Assembly (NCBI RefSeq): GCF_900573885.1 | Contig: NZ_UPSE01000166.1 | Span: forward strand, 52,281-116,280 | Source: Pseudomonas viridiflava | Lineage (GTDB): Bacteria; Pseudomonadota; Gammaproteobacteria; Pseudomonadales; Pseudomonadaceae | Direction: 5' to 3' | Length of the DNA stretch: 64,000 nt | Program-made: the position numbers and the translations under genes | Shown: positions 55,484-64,000 of the stretch, in pieces | Layout of the letters: each line of letters opens with the position of its first letter | Position numbering within the stretch: the first letter of the stretch is position 1 | The notes under the pieces: model-generated | The model's database searches: none | What the model was told of the DNA's origin: nothing | The model's input: the letters and a program-made list of their open reading frames with translations, nothing else

Positions 55484-57201
55484 TTACCGGTGGGTTGAAG
55501 GATCAGCGTGAGCTGGTTGAACAAATGAACATCGGCATACAGCGCGAAGAAACGGCTAAGCAATTCGCCGAACAGATGAATGTCGCCGTCGCCGCAAAAA
55601 CCCTCGGCATCCAGCGTTACTTCGATGTCTACGCCACGCAGCAGAAAGCCCCGTTCAAAGCGCTGGATCAGGTGATGGCGCACCTCGACTATCGCCTCCA
55701 GCCGCCTGCGGTTCAGCTCGCTTTGCGTCCAGTCATACAGCGCCAGCGTGCCGCGCAGCACGTCGGCGTTGTCGAGCATCGACAAAAAGTTGGAGCCCAG
55801 ATGGCTCAGCACACGCCAGTGGAAGCGGTCGCGGTTGGGCGGATAACACGGCTGCGTGGGCGCGCATAAATTGCGTGCGCGGAGGGGCGTCTGGGTGGTC
55901 TGCACGACCGTATCGAGCAACGCGCTTTGCAAGGCCTTGCGCGGCAACTGGCCGTTAGTGCCGGTCAAACGCATCGACAGACTGCCCTGCTCATCCAGGC
56001 AATCCATGGCGAACCCTTCGCCGCCCAGAATCAGCCAGGTATCGTGCAGCCCGTTCGCGCCACGCTTGAGACGGGTGTGGAAAAAGCGCTCCGGCGCTTC
56101 GTCCCGCAACATGCCGCCCTTGTGCCTGAAACTGGAAAACGGCACGTACGCGCGACGCTCCGCTTCACGGGAGGAACTCACCTCATCCACCGAGTAAATT
56201 TCTGTATGGCCGTCCTGCAGGCGCATCGGCCGCAGCAGATAGTCGCTTTGCAGCGGCGCCAGCGACAGCGGGTCGGCCTCCAGGGCAAACAGGTTGATTA
56301 CCGGCACGCAATGCAGGCGCAGGTGCTCGGCATTCAGCTCGAATTGCTGCGGCCACTGCTCGCCCAGCACGACGTCCAGTTCAAACCCGCGCACGCCCGC
56401 CCCGAGCGCCAGCTGCTCCAGGCCGCAAAGCGTCACGAACATGAATTTTTCGCGGAAGCTGAAGTACTCAAGCAGCAGCTGGTACCCACTGAACGAAGCA
56501 TCGCCTTTGGGCCATAGACGATCATGGGCGCCGAAGCCCTTGGGCTTGAAATGCGCATCCAGCACGGTGCGATCCGTTTGCCCGGCCAGCCGCACGTACA
56601 CCGTTTGCGTATGCAACGTCAGCGCCTGATGCAGCGCGCAGGCCACCGGCGAGTCGGCGTTGAGATACACCGGCAAGTCGCTCAGATCGACCTGTGTCCA
56701 GTCCGCCAACGCCCCGCAGCCAAATCGCAGGCGCAAAACCGAACGGCCATCGACCTCGTGCCCCAGGTGCAACGACTCCAGAGCAATCGGCTGCAGGGCA
56801 ACGGGCTCGGTCGTGGTGTAGCGACAGCGCGTGCGTTGCGGCCCCACCGGCCGCGACATCACTTCAAACCCGCGGGCGATGGTTTCGCTACTGGCCATTT
56901 GCGCCACATCCGGCGCCAGCTCCACCACCGATAAAGAAGGAATGGTGCGCAAGTAATGCGGCCATAACAGACTCACCAGCCCCTCAGTCATTTCCGGCAG
57001 GTCGTCGTCGATCTTTTCGCGCAGACGCCCCATTAGAAAGGCGAACCCTTCAAACAGCCGCTCCACGTAGGGATCGCGCGCGCCTGGCTTGTCCAGATTG
57101 AGGTGCGCCGCGCGGTCAGGGAACGCCTCGGCGAACTCCTTGCCCGCCTCACGCAGGTAACGCATTTCAGCGTCGAAATAGTGCAGGGTCAGATTGTCCA
57201 T
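55438..57201 (-). CDS. tssF: T6SS baseplate protein TssF
   Basis: 587 residues of the TssF/VasA (ImpG) family, forming the wedge with TssG. It begins LTLHYFDAEMRYLREAGKEFAEAFPDRA, the standard TssF opening, followed by DPYVERLFEGFAFLMGRLREKIDDDLPE. The C-terminus has GFLLRGVDIEVTLDAEGF and the FALYADVHLFNQL block. The start is ATG 57201; the longer frame into tssA is rejected. It lies 25 nt after tssA. Confidence 0.95.
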   Translation of the reverse strand: MDNLTLHYFDAEMRYLREAGKEFAEAFPDRAAHLNLDKPGARDPYVERLFEGFAFLMGRLREKIDDDLPEMTEGLVSLLWPHYLRTIPSLSVVELAPDVAQMASSETIARGFEVMSRPVGPQRTRCRYTTTEPVALQPIALESLHLGHEVDGRSVLRLRFGCGALADWTQVDLSDLPVYLNADSPVACALHQALTLHTQTVYVRLAGQTDRTVLDAHFKPKGFGAHDRLWPKGDASFSGYQLLLEYFSFREKFMFVTLCGLEQLALGAGVRGFELDVVLGEQWPQQFELNAEHLRLHCVPVINLFALEADPLSLAPLQSDYLLRPMRLQDGHTEIYSVDEVSSSREAERRAYVPFSSFRHKGGMLRDEAPERFFHTRLKRGANGLHDTWLILGGEGFAMDCLDEQGSLSMRLTGTNGQLPRKALQSALLDTVVQTTQTPLRARNLCAPTQPCYPPNRDRFHWRVLSHLGSNFLSMLDNADVLRGTLALYDWTQSELNRRRLEAIVEVRHHLIQRFERGFLLRGVDIEVTLDAEGFCGDGDIHLFGELLSRFFALYADVHLFNQLTLILQPTGKCLRWNENHSLRIPG

Positions 57202-57226
57202 CTCGCTCGCGCGTCCCCCAGAATAA

Positions 57227-58792
57227 TTAGCCACACAACACCGCCGCGCGCAGTGGATCGATGGCCACCAGCGACGCCAGCAGCCCTTCCATTCGCGCCT
57301 GTTGCGCGGTCTTGTCGACGGACGCCTGAGCGCCTCGCCCGCGAAGCAGTTTGAGCAGGCGCACCTTGACCTCGAACGCCAGCTCCGGCTCCCACTCCAC
57401 CAGCGCGAGGGACTGGGCCCGGCGATCCAGCTCATCGAGCAAATGAATGGCCAACTCGCTCTTGCCGCATTGCTCGGTAATTCGTGCCATCAGCAAACGC
57501 AGCAGCCAGCGCTGGCGCCCGCTGTGGTTGCCAGGACGCGCCGCCAGCCACGCCAGTGCGGCGTCCAGCCCCTCGCTGTCGGCCTGCGCCAGCGCCTCGT
57601 TTTCAAGCTCGAGAATGTCGTCTGCCACTGCCACAACAGGCGGCGCTGGCGACAGCCACTGCGCAGGCGCACGGCGAACGTGCTGGCTGATCCATGCGCT
57701 GGTGGTGGCGTCGGCGAACGGTGAACCGTCGCTCCAGCACAACGTTTCCAACCCCGGTACGCGATCAAGAAACAGCGCCAGATCGCTGCGCACAATGTCG
57801 ACCCAGGCATCCTGCGGCGCTGGCTGTTTACCGAGCGCCTGGTGCAGGTACCACTGCAGGTCGAGCCAGAAATGGTTAACGCCCTCGGCGTAAATCCGCT
57901 CCACCAGCTCCAGTAGCTCGCTCCAGCTTTGCTGCACATACAGCCGGCGCAGTTGGGCGCGGTAATCGGCGCGTGGCGGCGCCAGGCGGGTATGCCCAGC
58001 GGCCCCAAGGGGCGGGGCCTGCTCCACCGTGTCCCAGCGCAGGCTTTTCATCAGCCGGTGGGCAGCCAGCCAGCCAGAGGGCTGCGCACGCAGGTAAGCC
58101 GCCAGCATGCGGCCATGCTCAAGCAGATCGCGACCCGACTGAATTGCCGCCACCGGCACGCTGCGCTCAATGCTGGCACTGTGCTGCGGCACCAGCGCAT
58201 CAACGCCACCCGCTTGCGACAGGCGCTGCGCCAGCGCGCCATACAAACCGTCCAGACACGGACGCTGCTCAGGCGGCCAGCTCTCCAGGCTGTGCTCCAG
58301 CCAGACCAGGGCTGCGACCGTGCGCTGGGCATCCGGCTTGGCCACCTCCGGATACAACGACAAACTCGCCAACACCTTCGCTCCGGCCAGCCACTCCACT
58401 GCCAGCTTTTGGCCGCTGGGCCGTGCCGGTAACAACTGAGTTGCGAACCGATCCACCAGCGCCGCCAGCAGGTTCACGCCGTCGGCCAGCCCGGCCTCAC
58501 CGTCTTGATGCAAACGGGCCCAGATGTAATAGGTGACCACGCGCAAATCCTTGCAGCTGGTGGTGAGCAGCGATTCGGCCAGGCTGGCAACGCGTGCTGC
58601 ATTCACGCCCGACAGCTTGTCCACTTCCTCGCGCATCTGCTGGTAGTCATCGTGATAGCCAGGGTCAGTGCCAACCGGTGGGTTGTGCTCCAGGGGCAGC
58701 AACCACGGCGCCCATTGCGCGGCCTGTTGCCGTGCCATCGCCAGCCCGTCCACTCCCGCCAGGCAATTGTCCACAAGGGTCTGCAAGGTCAT
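57227..58792 (-). CDS. tssA: T6SS protein TssA (ImpA_N / VasJ type)
   Basis: 521 residues. The N-terminal ImpA_N domain (VGTDPGYHDDYQQMREEVDKLSG; CKDLRVVTYYIWARLHQDGEAGLADGVNLL) spans about residues 30-150 and is followed by a long helical C-terminal region with VasJ-like character (HFWLDLQWYLHQAL; GLDAALAWLAARPG). TssA caps or organises sheath assembly. The start overlaps the tssM stop by ATGA. The window thus encodes two ImpA_N proteins. Confidence 0.9.
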   Translation of the reverse strand: MTLQTLVDNCLAGVDGLAMARQQAAQWAPWLLPLEHNPPVGTDPGYHDDYQQMREEVDKLSGVNAARVASLAESLLTTSCKDLRVVTYYIWARLHQDGEAGLADGVNLLAALVDRFATQLLPARPSGQKLAVEWLAGAKVLASLSLYPEVAKPDAQRTVAALVWLEHSLESWPPEQRPCLDGLYGALAQRLSQAGGVDALVPQHSASIERSVPVAAIQSGRDLLEHGRMLAAYLRAQPSGWLAAHRLMKSLRWDTVEQAPPLGAAGHTRLAPPRADYRAQLRRLYVQQSWSELLELVERIYAEGVNHFWLDLQWYLHQALGKQPAPQDAWVDIVRSDLALFLDRVPGLETLCWSDGSPFADATTSAWISQHVRRAPAQWLSPAPPVVAVADDILELENEALAQADSEGLDAALAWLAARPGNHSGRQRWLLRLLMARITEQCGKSELAIHLLDELDRRAQSLALVEWEPELAFEVKVRLLKLLRGRGAQASVDKTAQQARMEGLLASLVAIDPLRAAVLCG

Positions 58793-61700
58793 AGGCGCTC
58801 CTGCTCGTCATCGGCTACCGCGCGTGCCGGAAGAAAAATCTGCGTCGGCAAACGGAACCCGCGCAGACGCAATAACGCCAACGGCCCAGCATGCAGTTCA
58901 CTGCGCAGGTGCCAGGTCAGCAGGAGGTCATCGGGCGTTTCGAGTTGCAGGCGGTAGCGGCTTTCGCCGTCATCCAGCGGAGTGGCCTGGGCAAGCTCCA
59001 GCAGGCGAATCAGCCCCCACGGCCCCTGGAAATCGCCAAACAGGCGCTCTCCCCCGTCCGTACTCGTCCACGTCAGGCTTGCACCGGGGTATTCGCCGTT
59101 TCCAGGCCAGGTGAAGCGCTGCCAGCTTTCTTTCTGGTTGAAGTAATGCAGACGCTGGCCGTCGAGAATGAACAGGGTTTGTGCAACGCCCTGCACGGGT
59201 TTAGCCAGGAGCTCAAAACTCAGCCCCATGCCGCCGTCGGTGAACAACACGTCGGCCAACTCGCTGAGTTGCTCAACCGCCGCGAGAAACGCCGGATTGA
59301 ACACCAGGCCCTGGCTATGGCTGGGATCGACCACCCAGCGCGTGCCCTCCTTGCGCAGTACGCCGGCCAACTGCTGCTGCAAAAATTGCTCGATGCGCCC
59401 GGAGTCGGCTCGAATCATCTGCCCCAGCATTGGCAACGATGCGGTGCTGGCGGTGGCGGCGAAGGGATAGCGGCCAGTGAATGACTTATCCCACAGGTCG
59501 ACAATCGTCCGCTGCCATTGGCGATTGAGTGCGTTGGCAGAAGGCTCGAGCACCTGTTGCCAGGCCTGTTCCAGCGGCTGCACGAAAAGGGTCTGGCCGA
59601 TGCCCGCCCACTCCCCGCCGAGGCTGGCAGCCATGAGATTGCCGTAGGCTCGCGTGTCGGTGAGGTCCACACCTTTGCCTTGAAACACGGTTTGCGCCAA
59701 GGCTTGCGTCATGTGCTGCGGATCTTGCGCGGCGGTGATTTGCTGCAACGTCAGCCGCACCCGCGTTACCCGATTGAGAAATGCCTGAATGCTCAACTGC
59801 TGCCCGGCGTCAGGCTCATCCTGTTTACCCAGGAGTTTCAACAGCGGCCCAAATGTCCCATGCAGCGGGCCATCGGTACCGGGCAAGTGCTGGTTGATGG
59901 CCGCCGCCGGTGTGTTCGCCAGCAGCTTTTGCGCCGAGTCGATCAGCGTGTCGGTCAATGCCGTGGTCCGCCCACCCGCCTGGCCCTGATAGGCCACTGA
60001 GTTGAGCAGTGCAATCAAGGGCGACTGGCGCACATCGCTCATTAACGTCAGCTGGTCAATCACGTCCGCCAGGCCGTTCGCGCGTTGCCACTGCAGGCTG
60101 TTGAGAAACCTCAGCCAGGCACCGCTGTAGTCCTGAAAATAGCGCGCGGTGAGACGCTGCTTCAGCTGCTCCGGCGTCAGTTCGGGCATCAGTTCGGCGG
60201 GTGTTTCGCTCAGTACCCAATCCACTTTTTCCCGACGCGCCTCAGCGGCCTGTTCAATGGCCTGACGCACCTGCCCCTCCCAGGCCTGACGGGTAAATTC
60301 TCCCGGCACCGTTACTGAACTGGCAAACAACGGCGGGACATCCGCCTCGCTGGTCAGCTGGTCCACCCCCAGCGCCGGGTAGTTGTTGGCCGCCTCGTCC
60401 AGCACCTGCTGATACAGATTCGACTCCGCGTTGCGCTGCCCCAACTGGCCCAGCAACACCTGACGCACCTGAGCGATCAGGCGCCGGTCAGGCTCGATTC
60501 GCCAGTCCGGATACGCCGCCAACTGCGTGGCATAGAACCTGAGCAAACTGGCCGACAATCCTTGCCAACGGCCCGGCTGCACGTCGTTGTGCGTCGGTAT
60601 TTCACGCACCAGTGTCGCGGCGAGAAAGTCGGCTTCGCTGCGCTCCGGACGCGCCATCATCAAGTACGCTTTGAGCTGGTCGTAAGCCTGAGCCGCACGG
60701 GCTGATCGTTCCGGACTCTGCGGCGCCAGGGCCAGCAGCGCCGTCATTTGCCCGTGCAGGCTGGCGGCCAGCGGGTCTCGCAGCAGGCGGTTATTGGCGT
60801 CGACATACCGCGGCCAGAACGCCGCAAGCAATTCGGCGTTTCGACTCAGGCCCCAGTGCTGATACCACGGCACGCCATCGACCGAGCGCTGCCGCAAACG
60901 CGCCAACTCACGCACCATCTCGTGCAACGCGAACAGTTGCTCATCGCCCCCTTGCGCCTGCTGCATAACCGTCAAGGTTTGCTGCGCCTGCGCGACCATC
61001 GCTCGATTGCTGACAAACGACAGCAACAGCCCGACGGCCCACACGCAGGCCACCACCATCAGCGATGCATACAGCATTCGAGGAGCGCTCCAGCCCAGCC
61101 GGCGGCCGCGTGCCCGATCACCCAGCACGCCCGCCCAGGCTGGCGAAAACGTCCAGGTTCGCTCGTCGCTCGTCTGTACGCGCTCGTGCAATAGCGGGCT
61201 GAACCAGATTGCTCGTAGCGCCACCGCAGGCTTGCGGCGCTCAAACAACGGCACCAGCACCTGAGCCCAGCGCGTGATGCCCTCGGCTTGTAAATCACGC
61301 GCGAGACGCCAGAGGAAATCGTGCGACGGCCGGCTGTGGATCTGCGCCAGGCCAAGGCGCCGTATCGGCGGCAATGCCTCACGCAGACAGGCCTGAAACT
61401 GCGCCGCATCAGCTCGCGCGGGAAACACACGCCCCACCGTCTGTTGCGGGCGTTGCGCCTGCTCCCACTCCGTAGGGCTTAGCTGCCATAGATGCAGCGG
61501 CGCCTGCCAACGCAGCGTGCGCATCACGTTCTGCAAAAAGCGCGTACCGATTGCGACAAAATCCGCCGTATCTCGCTGACCTTCGCTCAGCACCCAGATA
61601 AACCCGTCCACAGGCCGCCAGGTTCGCAGCGCGCGCCAACGCTCCAGGCGTTCTGCCACGGCGGGGCCCTGTGATGAACCGATCCACAGCAGCACTGTGT

Positions 61701-62139
61701 TCTGATCATGCAGCCACAGTTTTTCAGCGAGGCCCGGCACCAGCAAGTCGACCTGATCCGCCTCGCCCAGCACCCACAACAGGCGCACGCGATGGCGCCA
61801 AAAGAAGCCGAATTGCTCACGCATGACGGAGGCAATTTCTTCACCTGCCCCCTCAACGGGAAGCGGGCTTTGGCCGCGCCACCACGCCGTTTGCAGCGCC
61901 GCGCTCCAGTTACCGATGTGACCGTGAATAATCAGCCACGCCACTACCGCAAAAACCGCTAACGCCGCCGCAATCATTGCGAACGTTGGAATGGCACGCT
62001 GCCAGTCAATGTCATCCGACGGCGCGGCGGCGTAAAGCCACCAGAGCAACGCCGCGAGGGCGACGACTAACACGGCTGCCACCACGAGCAACACAACCGG
62101 TTTCCAACTGGCAGAACGTAGCGACTCAGGCTGGCTCAT
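58789..62139 (-). CDS. tssM: T6SS inner-membrane protein TssM (IcmF/VasK), without a recognisable P-loop
   Basis: 1116 residues, the TssM core of the membrane complex. Two N-terminal helices lie at about 15-37 and 51-72 and a third at about 353-375. The long periplasmic part contains IcmF-related segments and a C-terminal block (SFELLAKPVQGVAQTLFILDG, QRFTWPGNGEYPGASLTW, FGDFQGPWGLIRLL) diagnostic of TssM. Where many TssM have a Walker A motif, this one reads LLWVLGEADQVDLL (residues 120-133), with no GK(S/T). Overlaps: 14 nt with the gene upstream and ATGA with tssA. Confidence 0.93.
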   Translation of the reverse strand: MSQPESLRSASWKPVVLLVVAAVLVVALAALLWWLYAAAPSDDIDWQRAIPTFAMIAAALAVFAVVAWLIIHGHIGNWSAALQTAWWRGQSPLPVEGAGEEIASVMREQFGFFWRHRVRLLWVLGEADQVDLLVPGLAEKLWLHDQNTVLLWIGSSQGPAVAERLERWRALRTWRPVDGFIWVLSEGQRDTADFVAIGTRFLQNVMRTLRWQAPLHLWQLSPTEWEQAQRPQQTVGRVFPARADAAQFQACLREALPPIRRLGLAQIHSRPSHDFLWRLARDLQAEGITRWAQVLVPLFERRKPAVALRAIWFSPLLHERVQTSDERTWTFSPAWAGVLGDRARGRRLGWSAPRMLYASLMVVACVWAVGLLLSFVSNRAMVAQAQQTLTVMQQAQGGDEQLFALHEMVRELARLRQRSVDGVPWYQHWGLSRNAELLAAFWPRYVDANNRLLRDPLAASLHGQMTALLALAPQSPERSARAAQAYDQLKAYLMMARPERSEADFLAATLVREIPTHNDVQPGRWQGLSASLLRFYATQLAAYPDWRIEPDRRLIAQVRQVLLGQLGQRNAESNLYQQVLDEAANNYPALGVDQLTSEADVPPLFASSVTVPGEFTRQAWEGQVRQAIEQAAEARREKVDWVLSETPAELMPELTPEQLKQRLTARYFQDYSGAWLRFLNSLQWQRANGLADVIDQLTLMSDVRQSPLIALLNSVAYQGQAGGRTTALTDTLIDSAQKLLANTPAAAINQHLPGTDGPLHGTFGPLLKLLGKQDEPDAGQQLSIQAFLNRVTRVRLTLQQITAAQDPQHMTQALAQTVFQGKGVDLTDTRAYGNLMAASLGGEWAGIGQTLFVQPLEQAWQQVLEPSANALNRQWQRTIVDLWDKSFTGRYPFAATASTASLPMLGQMIRADSGRIEQFLQQQLAGVLRKEGTRWVVDPSHSQGLVFNPAFLAAVEQLSELADVLFTDGGMGLSFELLAKPVQGVAQTLFILDGQRLHYFNQKESWQRFTWPGNGEYPGASLTWTSTDGGERLFGDFQGPWGLIRLLELAQATPLDDGESRYRLQLETPDDLLLTWHLRSELHAGPLALLRLRGFRLPTQIFLPARAVADDEQERL

Positions 62140-63235
62140 AGGGCTTCACCACTCCAAGCGCAACGCTGTGCGTGGGGTCGCTGGCCAGCCATGAGCATGG
62201 CACCCCGTTGACCTGCGTGTACCAGCAGGCCAGCGTCAACGCGACCATCGCTTCCATATCGCCAAGCGCGCCGAAGTTGGCATCCTGCAAATGCTTGAGA
62301 AGGTCCCAGTCCGGCTCCTCGCGCAATTGCGGTTGGCTAAATGTCATGCAGGCTTCGGCAGGTTCCTGGAGTTCTGCCTGCTCCAGGGCACGCCGGCTTA
62401 CATGCGCTAGCGACTCGGCCCCAAGGGCCAGCCACTCGCCTCGCTGAATACGCGGACCGCCGTTCGGGCCCAGCAGCCAGAGCAAAGCCGCTTCGCCAGG
62501 GTTATCGCCAGCATCTAGCGATACGCAGCCGACGCATAAAATGCGCGACTGTGGCGGGGCGTTTTGCAGTGCATCGATAGCGCCGTTCAAGCTCTCGAAA
62601 CCCCGCCACTGCTCCGGCTCGTCGGGGACACGCACCTGCGGCATCAGCTCGATTAGCTGGGCGCGAAACGCCTGCCAGGCAGGTGCTGTTCCTGACCAAT
62701 AACACCGCACCAACTGCCCCGCATCCGGCGCCGGGTTTTGCTCCTGCCAGCGCATGACCAGCCACCGCGCCAGCTGTATCTCTCGCTCGGCGCGCTGCGT
62801 TCCACGCACCAATGGCGACCGAACCGGTGCCAGAGCGCGCTGCGCGTTGTGGGCGGGCAAATAAGTGACGGTAAAGAAAGCCGCTGCCTTTTCAACGGAG
62901 CTACACGCCGGGCTGAACAGCACCGATTCGATCATCGACACCTGCTGACGGTGCTCCTGCCACCAGCGCTGCTGCATCTGCTTACCGAAATACGTATAGC
63001 GCTCGGCGTTGGCTCGATTGGCATGGTGGTAAACCATCCGCAGCAACAGGGCCAACAACCAGAATGCAAGCACCACCACAACACCACCCACCGCCTGACG
63101 TGGTTCAACAAACGGCCCAACCTGCACGGCCGCCACGCTGGCGAGGCAAACCAATACAGCGCCAGCCATTAGCCAACGCCCATAGGCCGGACGGGCATTC
63201 AGTGGATAGGGATTGAAATGCGGCATCGCTTTCAT
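62126..63235 (-). CDS. T6SS-linked two-helix membrane protein of unknown function
   Basis: 369 residues. Two membrane helices lie near the N-terminus (about 21-43 and 49-68), followed by a cytosolic or periplasmic domain of about 290 residues with no motif I recognise. The middle has LVRCYWSGTAPAWQAFRAQL; later CVGCVSLDAGDNPGEAALLWLLGPNGG resembles a beta-ketoacyl or amidase-like core only vaguely. The end overlaps tssM by 14 nt, so the product is probably made with it and may belong to the membrane complex. Function not assigned. Confidence 0.75.
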   Translation of the reverse strand: MKAMPHFNPYPLNARPAYGRWLMAGAVLVCLASVAAVQVGPFVEPRQAVGGVVVVLAFWLLALLLRMVYHHANRANAERYTYFGKQMQQRWWQEHRQQVSMIESVLFSPACSSVEKAAAFFTVTYLPAHNAQRALAPVRSPLVRGTQRAEREIQLARWLVMRWQEQNPAPDAGQLVRCYWSGTAPAWQAFRAQLIELMPQVRVPDEPEQWRGFESLNGAIDALQNAPPQSRILCVGCVSLDAGDNPGEAALLWLLGPNGGPRIQRGEWLALGAESLAHVSRRALEQAELQEPAEACMTFSQPQLREEPDWDLLKHLQDANFGALGDMEAMVALTLACWYTQVNGVPCSWLASDPTHSVALGVVKPYEPA

Positions 63236-63368
63236 AGCCCGACCTGCCTGCTTGAGTCATGGCGTGAGCCCGCATTGATGTGCCGGCTGCGAGACGGCCG
63301 CACACCGTGCAACCCGCCTTGCGAAACCGCTGAAGGCACGTTGGTTTTCCCGCGCGCCGGGAGAACTG

Positions 63369-63908
63369 TTAACCGGGACATGAGGCAGGCTCCGGCAATT
63401 CAAGCGGGGTTTTGATTGGGTACTCGGGATTGCCGTAGCGGTAGCAGGAGGTGGTGACCTGTAATTCGTCGCAGGGGAGAAAGTGGACTGTGATGCCGCA
63501 GGTTTTTTGCCCGGTGTAATCGGGCACCGAAGCGATCGTCGTTAGCTGACGGTTTTGCGATTTCATTTTTTTCTTCCACGCCTCGTATTTCGGCCAATCG
63601 GCAAACCCAGGAAATCCCTTCGATCCCCCCAAGCCCCTCTCCCAATCCACACGCACTGTCATCCCCGGCGACCAGTGCTTGGGAGCGAAATACCCTCCAC
63701 CACCACCGCCACCTTGGTATGGGCCAATAATGTCAATCGCGGGATGGCCGTCGACACTGAAACGATTGATCGCCCAATGGGTGTGGTTAATTCCGTAAAT
63801 GAGGTCCGCTCGAACCTCCCCGCCACATAGCCCCAGTGCGGCGAAGCAGAGACTTCGCAGGAAGATGGAGAAGCTGTGCGTTTGGCTGACGTGCCTAAGC
63901 CGCGTCAT
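63369..63908 (-). CDS. DUF3304 protein, probable immunity protein of a T6SS lipase effector
   Basis: 179 residues from ATG 63908 (GGGGAGG six bases upstream). A Sec signal (FLRSLCFAALGLCGGEVRA, then DLIY) sends it to the periplasm; the Cys lacks a proper lipobox. The DUF3304 core is clear: YGINHTHWAINRFSVDG, a glycine-rich PYQGGGGGGGYFAPKHWSPG and VRVDWERG. The C-terminal TCGITVHFLPCDELQVTTSC is Cys-rich. From memory such proteins are encoded beside T6SS phospholipase effectors (DUF2235/DUF3274 type). Its start overlaps the end of the upstream partial gene by 14 nt. Confidence 0.78.
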   Translation of the reverse strand: MTRLRHVSQTHSFSIFLRSLCFAALGLCGGEVRADLIYGINHTHWAINRFSVDGHPAIDIIGPYQGGGGGGGYFAPKHWSPGMTVRVDWERGLGGSKGFPGFADWPKYEAWKKKMKSQNRQLTTIASVPDYTGQKTCGITVHFLPCDELQVTTSCYRYGNPEYPIKTPLELPEPASCPG

Positions 63909-64000
63909 GGTCGACCTCCCCATGGGTCACGGCGCGTTCGGCTAGCCATTTATCGGTGCGCACTCGTTGAATCTCGGCCCAGCGCTCACTGATTTCCGCA
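63895..64000 (-). CDS. C-terminal end of an upstream protein, probably the cognate effector (partial)
   Basis: An open frame enters from the right edge and ends at TAG 63897-63895, encoding 34 visible residues: AEISERWAEIQRVRTDKWLA followed by ERAVTHGEVDHDAA. It is helical and charged. The 14-nt overlap with the DUF3304 gene implies translational coupling, the arrangement of effector then immunity. The identity cannot be decided from this fragment. Confidence 0.55.
   Translation of the reverse strand, partial: AEISERWAEIQRVRTDKWLAERAVTHGEVDHDAA

Overview
This is a chromosomal window from a gamma-proteobacterium of the genus Pseudomonas or a very close relative. The evidence is the protein content and the gene order: minor pilins, ispH-fkpB-lspA-ileS-ribF-murJ/rpsT, proB-obgE-rpmA-rplU/ispB, fklB, a Lon-like protease, ettA, morA-glyA, pagL-murI-moeB-prmC-prfA-hemA/TPR-lolB-ispE-tRNA-Gln-prs-rplY-pth-ychF. 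From memory this follows blocks of the P. aeruginosa PAO1 map in the PA4550-PA4673 range, with lineage-specific insertions. No phage, insertion sequence, CRISPR array or rRNA was seen.

Layout. 0-5.2 kb: minor pseudopilins (fimT/gspH type, pilV, pilW, pilX) and a 5' part of a pilY1 that carries a PA14 domain and runs off the left edge. 5.4-12.8 kb: ispH, fkpB, lspA, ileS, ribF, murJ on the minus strand. 12.9-18.4 kb: rpsT, creA, proB, obgE, rpmA, rplU, ispB, with back-to-back promoters between rplU and ispB. 18.4-27.5 kb: an 80-residue protein behind a Fur-box-like site, FklB, a UPF0114 membrane protein, a Lon-like protease, a DUF4105 protein, a lipoprotein, and a class 3 lipase beside a small secreted beta-sandwich protein. 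27.7-29.4 kb: ettA. 29.6-32.8 kb: a tight four-gene operon (PIG-L deacetylase, membrane glycosyltransferase, left-handed beta-helix acyltransferase, YaiO-type outer-membrane barrel) that looks like an envelope or exopolysaccharide module. 33.3-39.0 kb: morA (c-di-GMP synthesis and breakdown) and glyA. 39.1-51.5 kb: the conserved pagL to ychF block. 51.6-64.0 kb: part of a type VI secretion (T6SS) locus on the minus strand.

How the parts work together. Most of the window is housekeeping: translation (ileS, rpsT, rpmA, rplU, prfA, prmC, rplY, pth, ettA, ychF, obgE), cell wall (murJ, murI), isoprenoids (ispH, ispB, ispE), lipoprotein processing and sorting (lspA, lolB), haem (hemA) and nucleotides (prs). 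The accessory interest lies in three places. The yaiS/P/X/O-like operon sits between ettA and morA. The lipase plus small secreted protein resembles an orphan effector and its partner. The T6SS operon (hypothetical-tssM-tssA-tssF-tssG-tssJ-tssE-ImpA_N/OmpA fusion-acid phosphatase) is joined mostly by overlapping stop and start codons. It ends in a class A acid phosphatase and is preceded by a DUF3304 protein of the type found beside T6SS lipase effectors. tssB, tssC, tssH, tssK, tssL, hcp and vgrG are not in the window and must lie beyond the right edge or elsewhere.
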